Shown here piece by piece: positions 56,396 through 64,000 of a stretch of DNA of 64,000 bases. Source of the DNA: Candidatus Cloacimonadota bacterium (GTDB taxonomy: Bacteria; Muiribacteriota; UBA6191); NCBI GenBank assembly GCA_023954715.1, contig JAGSHD010000010.1, positions 1 through 64,000 on the forward strand, read 5' to 3'. The translations under genes were made by a program, and so were the position numbers. Each line of letters opens with the position of its first letter. Positions within the stretch are counted from its first letter, which is position 1. The notes under the pieces were generated by a model. It was not told the origin of the DNA, did no database searches, and saw nothing but the letters and a program-made list of their open reading frames with translations.

Positions 56396-56953
56396 ATGTC
56401 AAAAAAACAAGATAAAAATATCGATCCATTAATGATGGATCACGATTATGATGGAATTCAAGAGTTAGATAACAACTTACCTACTTGGTGGATCGGATTG
56501 TTTATAATTACAATAATATATGGAGCATACTTCGTTACTGATCACTTAATTTTAGGCAATCAAGTAAGTGCTGAAGTATATAGAGAGCAAGAAGTCCTGA
56601 TGGCTCAAAAAGCCAAAGAAGAGTCTAAAGCTCCTAGTGTTAAATTAACTGCTTTAACAGATGCTGCTAGTCTAGCTTCTGGTAAAGCAATTTACATGAA
56701 AAATTGTATGGCATGCCATGGTCTCGAAGGCCAAGGGGTTGTTGGGCCAAACCTTACAGATCCTTTTTGGATTCATGGGGGTAGTGTTGACAAGATTGTA
56801 CATACAATTAAAGTAGGAGTACCTGCTAAAGGTATGATCGCATGGAAAAGTCAACTTAAACCACAAAAGATCTTAGAAGTAACGAGCTATATTTTGAGCC
56901 TTCAAGGATCAAATCCTGCTGGAGCTAAAGCGCCAGAAGGAGCTAAAGAGTAA
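56396..56953 (+). CDS. ccoP: cbb3 oxidase subunit III, mono-haem
   Basis: A 185-residue membrane-anchored cytochrome c. The N-terminus has DNNLPTWWIGLF, the CcoP signature, then one transmembrane helix. Only one haem motif is present, CMACH (about 105-109), with the likely axial Met in KGMIAWK. Usual CcoP proteins are about 300 residues with two haems, so this is a shortened form. I start at the ATG preceded by AAAGGA; a frame 21 bases longer lies inside ccoQ. A very strong terminator follows. Confidence 0.9.
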   Translation: MSKKQDKNIDPLMMDHDYDGIQELDNNLPTWWIGLFIITIIYGAYFVTDHLILGNQVSAEVYREQEVLMAQKAKEESKAPSVKLTALTDAASLASGKAIYMKNCMACHGLEGQGVVGPNLTDPFWIHGGSVDKIVHTIKVGVPAKGMIAWKSQLKPQKILEVTSYILSLQGSNPAGAKAPEGAKE

Positions 56954-56960
56954 TCTTAAT

Positions 56961-57005
56961 TTTGCGGCCATTTACAATTAATGTAAATGGCCGCAATTTT
57001 TTTTT
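56961..57005 (+). terminator. Strong terminator of the cco operon
   Basis: TTGCGGCCATTTACA, loop ATTAA, TGTAAATGGCCGCAA and nine or more T. It separates ccoP from ccoG. Confidence 0.95.
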
Positions 57006-57139
57006 CGCTCAATCCATATCATTATAGAGTATTAACATATAAAATTAACTTGGCTTTATTCTTGATTTATGAAAATATATAAATAATTGAATGTGAGGCG
57101 CAGGCTACCTAACTTTTTTAGCAACTAAGGACTACTGTC

Positions 57140-58534
57140 ATGGATATTGAAACTAAACATAGAAATCGCATAACTACTATTAATCAAAGTGGTTCTCGTA
57201 AATGGGTTTATCCAAAAAAACCAAAAGGCTTTTATACAAACCTAAGAAACATCGTTGCCTTTTTACTCATTGTAGTATTGGTGACTGTTCCCTTTTTAAA
57301 AGTAAATGGAAATCCCCTCTTTATGTTTAATTTTCCAGAAAGAATCTTCTTTATTTTTGGAATTGTATTTTGGCCTCAAGACCTCATTTTACTCCTATTA
57401 CTTTTTTTATCTGGATTTATCTCTATCTTTCTTTTTACAGCCTTAGTAGGTAGAGTCTGGTGTGGTTGGGCCTGTCCTCAAACAATTTTTATGGAAAATG
57501 TTTTTCGTAAAATAGAATATTTTATTGAAGGCAATGCAGCCCAACAAAAAAAATTAAACAAGGGACCTTGGACAGGTTCTAAAATATTTAAGAAAACAAT
57601 AAAACAAATCATATTTTTTGCGATCTCTTTTTGCGTAGGTAATTTACTTTTAGCCTGGATCATAGGAGTAGACAAATTATACTTAATTGTAACTGACGAC
57701 CCTAGAAATCATGTTTCTGGATTAACTATGATGATCCTATTTTCTGGACTATTTTACTTTATTTTTTCATGGTTTCGTGAGCAAGCCTGTGTACTAGTTT
57801 GCCCTTATGCCAGATTGCAATCTGTACTCTTAGATGATGACTCTTTAGTTGTTAGCTATGACTATCTTAGAGGCGAGGACAGAAAAAGCCTCGGTAGTAG
57901 AAAAAAAGACCCTGGTGAATCGGGAGCTTGCATCGATTGTGGACAATGTGTAGCAGTTTGCCCTACAAATATTGATATCAGAAACGGAATTCAATTGGAA
58001 TGTGTCAATTGCACAGCATGTATTGATGCCTGTGAAAATGTGATGCAAAAAACATTTAAAGAAAGCTCATTGATTGGATACGCATCAACTAATAAACTCA
58101 AAGGAAAGAATACAATTTTTCTAAGAACTAGAACCGTCACTTACGCTTTTTTATTAAGTATTCTTTTATCCTCGTTTGCCTACTTTCTTTACCAAAGACC
58201 CGTTCTGGAATTGATGGTGAATAGACAACGAGGAGCAGTTTACCAAGTTCTCCCTGATAACAAATTATCTAACCACTATGTTGTACAACTATTTAATAAA
58301 ACCGTATACAAACAAAACTTTGACATTAAAGTAACTTCTCACAAAGACGTCAAAATAATTTTACCTGGTGCTACTAAATCCATAGAGCCTGCAAAAGCGT
58401 TTAAAGGTCATGTTATTGTAATTCTACCAAAAGAAACAAGATTAAACGGAAGGATTAATATAGAGTTCGCTGTAACCATCGATGATAAAGTTATTGATAC
58501 ATTTAAAACAACCTTTTTGGTACCTATGAAATGA
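57140..58534 (+). CDS. ccoG: Cytochrome oxidase accessory protein CcoG
   Basis: A 464-residue membrane iron-sulphur protein. Transmembrane helices near 33-55, 75-105, 155-175, 190-210 and 335-355 enclose GWACPQT and VCPYARLQ. Two ferredoxin motifs, CIDCGQCVAVCP and CVNCTACIDAC, follow. The C-terminal 110 residues are an immunoglobulin-like periplasmic domain. CcoG reduces copper for cbb3 assembly in relatives. AAGGA precedes the ATG by eight bases. It is coupled to the next gene by a 4-base overlap. Confidence 0.92.
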   Translation: MDIETKHRNRITTINQSGSRKWVYPKKPKGFYTNLRNIVAFLLIVVLVTVPFLKVNGNPLFMFNFPERIFFIFGIVFWPQDLILLLLLFLSGFISIFLFTALVGRVWCGWACPQTIFMENVFRKIEYFIEGNAAQQKKLNKGPWTGSKIFKKTIKQIIFFAISFCVGNLLLAWIIGVDKLYLIVTDDPRNHVSGLTMMILFSGLFYFIFSWFREQACVLVCPYARLQSVLLDDDSLVVSYDYLRGEDRKSLGSRKKDPGESGACIDCGQCVAVCPTNIDIRNGIQLECVNCTACIDACENVMQKTFKESSLIGYASTNKLKGKNTIFLRTRTVTYAFLLSILLSSFAYFLYQRPVLELMVNRQRGAVYQVLPDNKLSNHYVVQLFNKTVYKQNFDIKVTSHKDVKIILPGATKSIEPAKAFKGHVIVILPKETRLNGRINIEFAVTIDDKVIDTFKTTFLVPMK

Positions 58535-59229
58535 ACCAAAAACTAATCCTTGCTACATTTGTTATCTCATTTCTGGGGAGCTTTCATTGTTTATTTATGT
58601 GCTCCCCGTTACATCATGCCCTTCGCTTGTTTGATAAAAAACAAAATCGATTTGTACAGTTTTTTCTTTTTCATCTTGGGCGTGTTTTAACCTATGCTAT
58701 GTTAGGTATGATGTGTGGACTCATGGGTAGAGCACTTGACTTTGCTACCTTTCCTGGGGTTATCTCTTTGCTAGCAGGAGTAGTATTAATATTGGATTTT
58801 TTTCACTACAATCCTTTAAAAAATCTCTTTACTAAACTTAGTTCTACTTCACTTTTTGAAATTCTAATGAAATCTAGTCTATCTAGCAATAAAATGATTT
58901 TAATGCCTATCCTTGGAGCACTGAACGCTTTCATTCCCTGTGGTTTTTTAGCTATGGGTCTAGTTACTGCAGCTGGAAGTTCCTCTATGGTAGATGGTTT
59001 TCTAATCATGCTTTCATTTGGTCTTGGTACAGTATTTGCATTACTACTTCCGTTTATAATTAGTACAAAGATTAACTTTTCTTTTCAAGGATTTTCAAAT
59101 AAGTTAGCCCTTATCATAGGGATACTATTTGTCATCCAAGGAATTGCCTTAATATCTTCTGATAAAAACTACACAGAGACCTTAGTCCATTGTTTTTATA
59201 CAGAAGGTACTTCAAATTCTAAGGAATAA
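58531..59229 (+). CDS. UreH/TauE-SafE-like membrane protein of cbb3 clusters
   Basis: A 232-residue protein with about six transmembrane helices. FLGSFHCLFMCSPL and LGALNAFIPCGFLAMGL carry the small-residue and cysteine signatures seen in the UreH-like family often linked to ccoG. In that family it is thought to move a metal such as copper. The start codon overlaps the ccoG stop, and the kinase gene follows 2 bases after its own stop. Confidence 0.82.
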   Translation: MNQKLILATFVISFLGSFHCLFMCSPLHHALRLFDKKQNRFVQFFLFHLGRVLTYAMLGMMCGLMGRALDFATFPGVISLLAGVVLILDFFHYNPLKNLFTKLSSTSLFEILMKSSLSSNKMILMPILGALNAFIPCGFLAMGLVTAAGSSSMVDGFLIMLSFGLGTVFALLLPFIISTKINFSFQGFSNKLALIIGILFVIQGIALISSDKNYTETLVHCFYTEGTSNSKE

Positions 59230-59231
59230 TA

Positions 59232-61319
59232 ATGACGGAAATATTCAATGAAAATAGCCTTCTATCCATCGAAGAATGGAAGGAAAACTTAAGTGTTTCC
59301 TTTGAATTGACACAACTAGATTATTTAGCCGTAGTCGCATACTCAGAAGAAGAAACTAAATTAATCTATCATTTAGAAACGACTGAGTTCACACCGGACT
59401 TTGAAGACCAAGACTTTCAAAATTTGTTCTCAAAAGAAGAGAAGTTATTTCTTGTGGCACCAGATCTTAAAAAAATCTCTAATCTCCATGATGTAGAATT
59501 GTTAATATCACTACCAATATTCACATCTACAAAATATGATTATTTTTTACTCGGAATCCATTTTAATACTGACTTAAACAGTAAAAACTCTCTTATTTTT
59601 CGTGCCTTACAAAACGAAGCCACTTATATTCAACGTGAATACCAACACTATAGAAAAAAAAACACTGAGGATTCTTTTCATGAATTATTACTAAAAAGCT
59701 CTTTCAGAGAGTTAGGACTAATTCGAAAAGCACTAGATTCATCAACAATTGTGGCAATTACTAATTCAAGTGGAAAAATTACTTATGCCAATCACCAACT
59801 TTGTCAGATCTCTGGCTATCAAGCCAATGAGTTAATTGGTCAAGATCACCGCCTTTTAAGCTCTGGAAATCACTCTAAAGAGTTTATAAAAGACTTATGG
59901 GATACGATAAAGTCAGGAAAAGTATGGAAAGGCCTCTTAAATAACAAAACAAAGAATGGAGAGCTTTATTGGGTAGATACCACTATTGTTCCCTTTTCTG
60001 ATGAAAATAAAAAGATTACTCAATATGTTGCCATTCGCCATGATATCACTCAAAAAATAGAGCTATCCAAAAACCTAGAAAGAGAAAAAGAAAAACTAAA
60101 CGAAGCTTTAACTGAGTTAAAAGAAGCTCATGAACACTTAGATCGTACTAGTCGTTTTGTTGATATGGGAACCCTAGCCGCTGAGATATCTCATGATTTT
60201 AATAATACCTTAAGTGTTATAACTATGGGTATTGAGGTCTGCTTGATAAACGAGCTACCTCATGACGTGCTTGAGACTTTAATTAAAATGAAATCTACTG
60301 CACTAAACGCCTCTGCTCTTACAAAGAAACTCATGTCTTTAGGAAAAAAGATCAATACTAGCCCCAAGCCAACTATTCTATCCGAAATGATTAATGATGG
60401 ACTGCAACTTTTAACACCTGTCTTTCATTCACTTGGTATCCAAATTACTATTGATTTAGCCCCCAATTTGCCGATAGTTTTACTCAACTCTAGCGCATTA
60501 AGTGATGTTATTCGAAATCTAACCATGAACTCCTTACACTCAATACAAGAAGCTATTTTGTTAAAAGAAGTACCAAAGGCAGGTCATAAGTTCTCCATTA
60601 ATTGCTCAATCGAAAACCAGCAAATTGTCATTAAAATAACAGATACAGGTCGTGGAATTCCAAAACGTATTCAAAGTAAGATTTACGACCCTTTCTTTAC
60701 GACAAAAGAAAGATCTGAACAAAAAGGAACTGGACTTGGAATGTCCATGGTTTTCTCCACAATCAACTCTCATTCGGGTAAGATTCATCTAGATTCATTT
60801 AACATGGAAGACTGGCACAACCAAGACAACATAAGTAAAGAAACTGGAACAAGTTTTACTATTCAAATTCCTGCCAAGTTACCACAAGAGAAAAATGAGA
60901 AATTACAAAGCTTACTACCTAAACAAACCACTAAACCAGATGAGCTAATTTTTGTAGTTGATGATGAAAAACACTTTTTAAGATTTATCAAAACTATGAT
61001 CAATAGTTTTGGTTATAATAATGTGCAATACTTTAACAATGGTGAAGAGCTGTTAACAGAATATCATCAACGAGTAGATGACCAGTCTGAACTACCTAAA
61101 TTAATTATTACTGATATTCAGATGCCTAAACTAAATGGCTTTGATTTACTGCAACAAATCTTTCAAGCAGACACTACCCAACCCGCTACTATTGTAATGA
61201 CTGGTAAAGCGGATGATTTGAACTTAAACCGATTTAAAGACTTAGGGGTTAGTAACTACCTAATGAAACCATTTTCAGTGAGTCAGCTACGTGCAATGAT
61301 GGACAAGGCCCTTTTGTAG
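59232..61319 (+). CDS. Sensor histidine kinase with PAS and receiver domains
   Basis: A 695-residue soluble kinase. Residues 1-150 are GAF-like but diverged. A PAS domain (about 170-275) has ITNSSGKITYANHQLC and VAIRHDITQKIEL. After a coiled coil, the DHp helix reads GTLAAEISHDFNNTLSV with His321. The HATPase has TDTGRGIP and GTGLGMSM. The C-terminal receiver (about 575-695) has VVDDEKHF, Asp628 in ITDIQMPK and Lys in LMKPFS. It is in the ccoG operon, suggesting it responds to oxygen or copper supply, and it converges on the NtrC-type gene. Confidence 0.9.
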   Translation: MTEIFNENSLLSIEEWKENLSVSFELTQLDYLAVVAYSEEETKLIYHLETTEFTPDFEDQDFQNLFSKEEKLFLVAPDLKKISNLHDVELLISLPIFTSTKYDYFLLGIHFNTDLNSKNSLIFRALQNEATYIQREYQHYRKKNTEDSFHELLLKSSFRELGLIRKALDSSTIVAITNSSGKITYANHQLCQISGYQANELIGQDHRLLSSGNHSKEFIKDLWDTIKSGKVWKGLLNNKTKNGELYWVDTTIVPFSDENKKITQYVAIRHDITQKIELSKNLEREKEKLNEALTELKEAHEHLDRTSRFVDMGTLAAEISHDFNNTLSVITMGIEVCLINELPHDVLETLIKMKSTALNASALTKKLMSLGKKINTSPKPTILSEMINDGLQLLTPVFHSLGIQITIDLAPNLPIVLLNSSALSDVIRNLTMNSLHSIQEAILLKEVPKAGHKFSINCSIENQQIVIKITDTGRGIPKRIQSKIYDPFFTTKERSEQKGTGLGMSMVFSTINSHSGKIHLDSFNMEDWHNQDNISKETGTSFTIQIPAKLPQEKNEKLQSLLPKQTTKPDELIFVVDDEKHFLRFIKTMINSFGYNNVQYFNNGEELLTEYHQRVDDQSELPKLIITDIQMPKLNGFDLLQQIFQADTTQPATIVMTGKADDLNLNRFKDLGVSNYLMKPFSVSQLRAMMDKALL

Positions 61320-61327
61320 AACCTATG

Positions 61328-62686
61328 CTACTCTTCGATCCCCAGTTGATATCTTTCTAGTTTTCGATATAAGGTTCTTTTAGAAATCCCTAAAATTTCA
61401 GCGCACTCATCTTTTGATTTATTTACTTCATCATAAATTTTAAGAATATAGTCTTTTTCAAGCTCTTCAAGTTTAGGGTTACCTTGAAAAAGGTTTTTTT
61501 GTATGGACTGTGGAGGAATTCGCTCTACTGAATTTTGAAACAATAAAAAATCTTCCATTTCAATAATAGGTCCCTCTGAAAGAATAACTGCACGTTCTAT
61601 GTAGTTTTCAAGCTCTCGGACGTTTCCACGCCAATGCAGACAAGCCAAATAGTTTATCCCGGAGTCACTTATATGAGTGAAATAGCGGTCGTTTAACTTA
61701 CTATATTTTTGTAAAAAGTAATTAGCCAACAAACCAATATCATCCTGACGATCACGTAAAGCTGGAATATGAATAGGGATTACATTCAGTCTAAAGAATA
61801 AATCCTCTCTAAACTCCCCATTATCCATCTTTTTTTGTAAATCTTGATGAGTTGCACAAACTACTCTTGTATCAATACGAATAGCTTTGTTTGCTCCAAC
61901 CGGTCGAACTTCTTTCTCTTGTAGAACTCTTAGGAGCTTTCCTTGTAGACTAATGGGCATATCACCTATCTCGTCTAAAAATAAAACTCCACCATCAGCT
62001 TCTAAAAACAAACCTTTTTTATTTTTATCCGCTCCAGTAAATGATCCTTTCACATGACCAAACAACTCACTCTCTAACAAATGCTCAGGCATTGCTGCAC
62101 AATTAATTGCAACAAATGGTCTAGATTTAGTGTTTGTCCCATTATGTATGGCTCGAGCTACAACTTCTTTACCAGAACCAGACTCTCCTGTAATTAATAC
62201 AGAAGACTTTACATTTTGAATTCTGCCAATAAATTGAACTAATTGAGCCATCACTTTAGATTTTGCAATAATGCCATAAGTATATTTAGTATTCACCTCA
62301 GCTGCTAAACCTATAGATTTTTCACGCTTAGTGACGATCTTATTGATGAGGTCTTCTAAATCAATCATTTTAAAAGGTTTTGAAATAAACGAGTCTGCTC
62401 CGTTATCCATAGCCTCTAAAGCAGCTTCAACGGATGAAAAAGACGTCATCATTATTATGATAGAACAGGGAGCTAAACGACGAGCTTTTAACAAAAACTC
62501 CATTCCATCCATTACTTTCATTTTCCAGTCAGTAAGGATAAATTGGAACTCTCCATCTTCAAGAGCCTGAATTGCTTCTTTGCCATTTTCACAACAAACA
62601 ACTTCAAAAGCTTTATTGACAAAATAACTTTGTACTAAGTTTTGAAAGGATATATCATCTTCTACGATTAATATTCGATTGGTCAC
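61328..62686 (-). CDS. NtrC-family sigma-54-dependent response regulator
   Basis: A 452-residue activator: receiver 1-120 (IVEDDISF, Asp53 in LTDWKMK, Lys in FISKPFK), AAA+ domain with GESGSGKE, the sigma-54-contacting loop GSFTGA in ELFGHVKGSFTGADKN and the Walker B LFLDEIGD, and a Fis-type HTH (KDECAEILGISKRTLYRKL). It ends 8 bases from the stop of the kinase on the other strand, so the two are plausible partners. It could control the nap, octahaem and NrfCD-like sigma-54 promoters, but this is inference. Confidence 0.93.
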   Translation of the reverse strand: MTNRILIVEDDISFQNLVQSYFVNKAFEVVCCENGKEAIQALEDGEFQFILTDWKMKVMDGMEFLLKARRLAPCSIIIMMTSFSSVEAALEAMDNGADSFISKPFKMIDLEDLINKIVTKREKSIGLAAEVNTKYTYGIIAKSKVMAQLVQFIGRIQNVKSSVLITGESGSGKEVVARAIHNGTNTKSRPFVAINCAAMPEHLLESELFGHVKGSFTGADKNKKGLFLEADGGVLFLDEIGDMPISLQGKLLRVLQEKEVRPVGANKAIRIDTRVVCATHQDLQKKMDNGEFREDLFFRLNVIPIHIPALRDRQDDIGLLANYFLQKYSKLNDRYFTHISDSGINYLACLHWRGNVRELENYIERAVILSEGPIIEMEDFLLFQNSVERIPPQSIQKNLFQGNPKLEELEKDYILKIYDEVNKSKDECAEILGISKRTLYRKLERYQLGIEE

Positions 62687-63020
62687 GCCTCAGCCCTTTT
62701 GAATTAGTTCATATGGTCTTTTCAGGTAAATTTAATAAAGACAGCACACTATTTAAATTTTCTCGTTTTGACAATTTGTCATTGTATCAAATTTTTATAA
62801 AACTTCACTAGATTATTTATTTAAGACTATCTTTTCCACCGATAAGTAACAGCTTAATCTAAGCTATGTTAAAATTTTTCCATCTAAACCTTCATTTAGG
62901 TAGAACTTAATAAATCTATCGCGATTATTAAGCACAGTTTAAATTAAAAAACATGCTATTTGAGCCGACAAGCTCTAATGTAAAACAATTTCTTCATCCA
63001 ATTTGAACCTGAGACAGTTT
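62687..63020. other. Intergenic region with a perfect palindrome
   Basis: The region between two divergent genes. TGACAATTTGTCA (62769-62781) is a perfect 13-bp palindrome overlapping a TTGACA hexamer, so it could be an operator at a promoter. No gene or RNA is evident in the rest. Confidence 0.4.
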
Positions 63021-64000
63021 ATGACAAATTCTAACGATTTACCCAAGCCAATTCGCTTTACTTTGTATATTCTTACTAGATTTTATACCGATGGATGTTT
63101 CAAAGCAGCTGGAAGTTTAAGTTACACATCATTGCTAGCTATCACTCCTGTTCTAGCCATTGCTTTTGCTATTCTTAGTGCCTTTCCTGCATTTGATGGA
63201 ATGGAGAACAAGATAAAAGAATTAATTTTTTTAGCATTTGTACCCGATGCAGGTAAATCTATTGAATCCTACCTTACCAAGTTCATATCCAATGCCAATC
63301 ATTCTACTATTTTTGGAATAACCAGTCTTTCGGTTACATCCGTTATGCTATTAATGACCATACAAAGTAGTTTTGATGCCATTTGGAAATCTACAGGCAA
63401 AAGAACTTTCATCAATAATGTTCTTACCTTCTGGAGTTCTTTGACCTTAGGACCTTTGCTACTTGGTTCTAGTCTATCTTTGTCTTCTTTTTTATTTACT
63501 CAAGCCAAGATCTTACAAGTGCCTATGCTACAACAATTTAATGCACTTTTTGTAATCGCCCTTCCATTTTTACTGGAGTTGTTTGCCTTTTTTCTACTTT
63601 ATATAATCGTCCCTAATACACATGTTAGGTGGAGATATTCAATGATTGGAGCCTTTTTCGCGACAATTCTGTTTGAAGGATTTAAGGCTGCTTTTGGATA
63701 TTATGTCAGTAATTTTCCATTCTACCAAGAGCTATATGGCGCTTTGGCTACAATACCTATCATTCTAATTTGGTTATATCTTTCATGGGCATCTGCATTA
63801 ATTGGGGCAGAAATTGCCGCAAATTTGTCTCAATATGACTTATTAGACAATCCTGATGCTCAAAGTAATACCAAAAGCCGTGCTGCACAAAAACTAATAT
63901 ATTCACTAAAAATCTTAAATTTTATCTACCTCTCAACCAAAAATGAGAAGAAAGTAAAGATCAAACAAATACTCAAGTCTACCAATGCGCCACAGTCCTT
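63021..64000 (+). CDS. YihY/BrkB-family membrane protein, 3' end missing
   Basis: The first 326 codons of a polytopic membrane protein that continues past the window. The N-terminal FKAAGSLSYTSLLAITPVLA is the family signature, followed by several hydrophobic helices and IPIILIWLYLSWASALIGAEI. This family was once called ribonuclease BN, but it is not a nuclease; its function is unknown. The C-terminus is charged and cytoplasmic. No strong Shine-Dalgarno is present ahead of the ATG. Confidence 0.85.
   Translation, partial: MTNSNDLPKPIRFTLYILTRFYTDGCFKAAGSLSYTSLLAITPVLAIAFAILSAFPAFDGMENKIKELIFLAFVPDAGKSIESYLTKFISNANHSTIFGITSLSVTSVMLLMTIQSSFDAIWKSTGKRTFINNVLTFWSSLTLGPLLLGSSLSLSSFLFTQAKILQVPMLQQFNALFVIALPFLLELFAFFLLYIIVPNTHVRWRYSMIGAFFATILFEGFKAAFGYYVSNFPFYQELYGALATIPIILIWLYLSWASALIGAEIAANLSQYDLLDNPDAQSNTKSRAAQKLIYSLKILNFIYLSTKNEKKVKIKQILKSTNAPQS

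Noticed and set aside
57050..57068. Sigma-54 promoter ahead of ccoG
   Set aside because: TTGG is followed at the right distance by GA, not GC, so the essential -12 pair is incomplete.

Overview
This 64 kb window comes from a low-GC (roughly one third G+C by eye), Gram-negative bacterium. Outer-membrane beta-barrel and periplasmic proteins, Tat-exported redox enzymes, a cbb3 oxidase, sigma-54 promoter elements and NtrC-family activators all fit a proteobacterium-like organism that respires oxygen and nitrate and is probably chemotactic. A fused CcoN-CcoO, a mono-haem CcoP, a tRNA-Arg with anticodon GCG, and MerR-like DNA-binding proteins with long coiled coils are distinctive. I cannot name the taxon; a Bdellovibrionota or deltaproteobacteria-like lineage is only a guess.

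Layout. 0-2.2 kb: two tiny minus-strand ORFs behind a 10-bp-phased repeat, tRNA-Arg, a probable small RNA with its own promoter and terminator, and a MerR-like protein. 2.2-3.8 kb: arsM with an ECF sigma factor. 4.2-12.7 kb: a signalling block (HDOD protein, hybrid kinase, NtrB-like kinase, NtrC-like activator), then a sigma-54 promoter and a second operon of a 52-aa ORF, a kinase and a receiver. 12.8-17.7 kb: a hydrolase and a molybdenum-cofactor operon (mogA, mobA, moeA) coupled to a formylglycine-generating-enzyme-like protein and an unknown protein. 17.7-22.7 kb: an RND/MMPL exporter fused to a LolA-like domain, with an outer-membrane protein and a TetR repressor whose palindromic operators are visible. 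22.8-32.7 kb: napDAGHB, an octahaem HAO-like cytochrome, a divergent tetrahaem cytochrome/NrfC/NrfD operon and a NapF-like ferredoxin. 32.9-37.8 kb: aspartate-to-threonine pathway (lysC, hom, thrB, thrC). 37.8-39.0 kb: a secreted YHS-like protein and a second MerR-like coiled-coil protein. 39.0-40.6 kb: a 1.6 kb AT-rich region without genes, dense in GTTAAC palindromes. 40.6-51.2 kb: soluble zinc-binding chemoreceptor, a run of exported proteins of unknown function, an ABC-F ATPase and a CBS protein. 51.5-62.7 kb: ccoI-S-NO-Q-P, ccoG, a UreH-like membrane protein, a sensor kinase, and a convergent NtrC-family activator. The window ends inside a YihY/BrkB-type membrane protein.

How it works together. 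The Mo-cofactor genes supply the bis-MGD cofactor that NapA needs. Napà electrons would come from quinol through NapGH. The nitrite formed has no NrfA here; the octahaem HAO-like cytochrome, fed by the tetrahaem/NrfC/NrfD quinol module, is the likely next step. All three of these transcription units have good -24/-12 promoter elements, so they look like one sigma-54 regulon. Two NtrC-family activators lie in the window; which one controls the regulon is not shown. The most unusual signal is the GTTAAC array beside the RacA-like (MerR plus coiled coil) protein at 38-40.6 kb.
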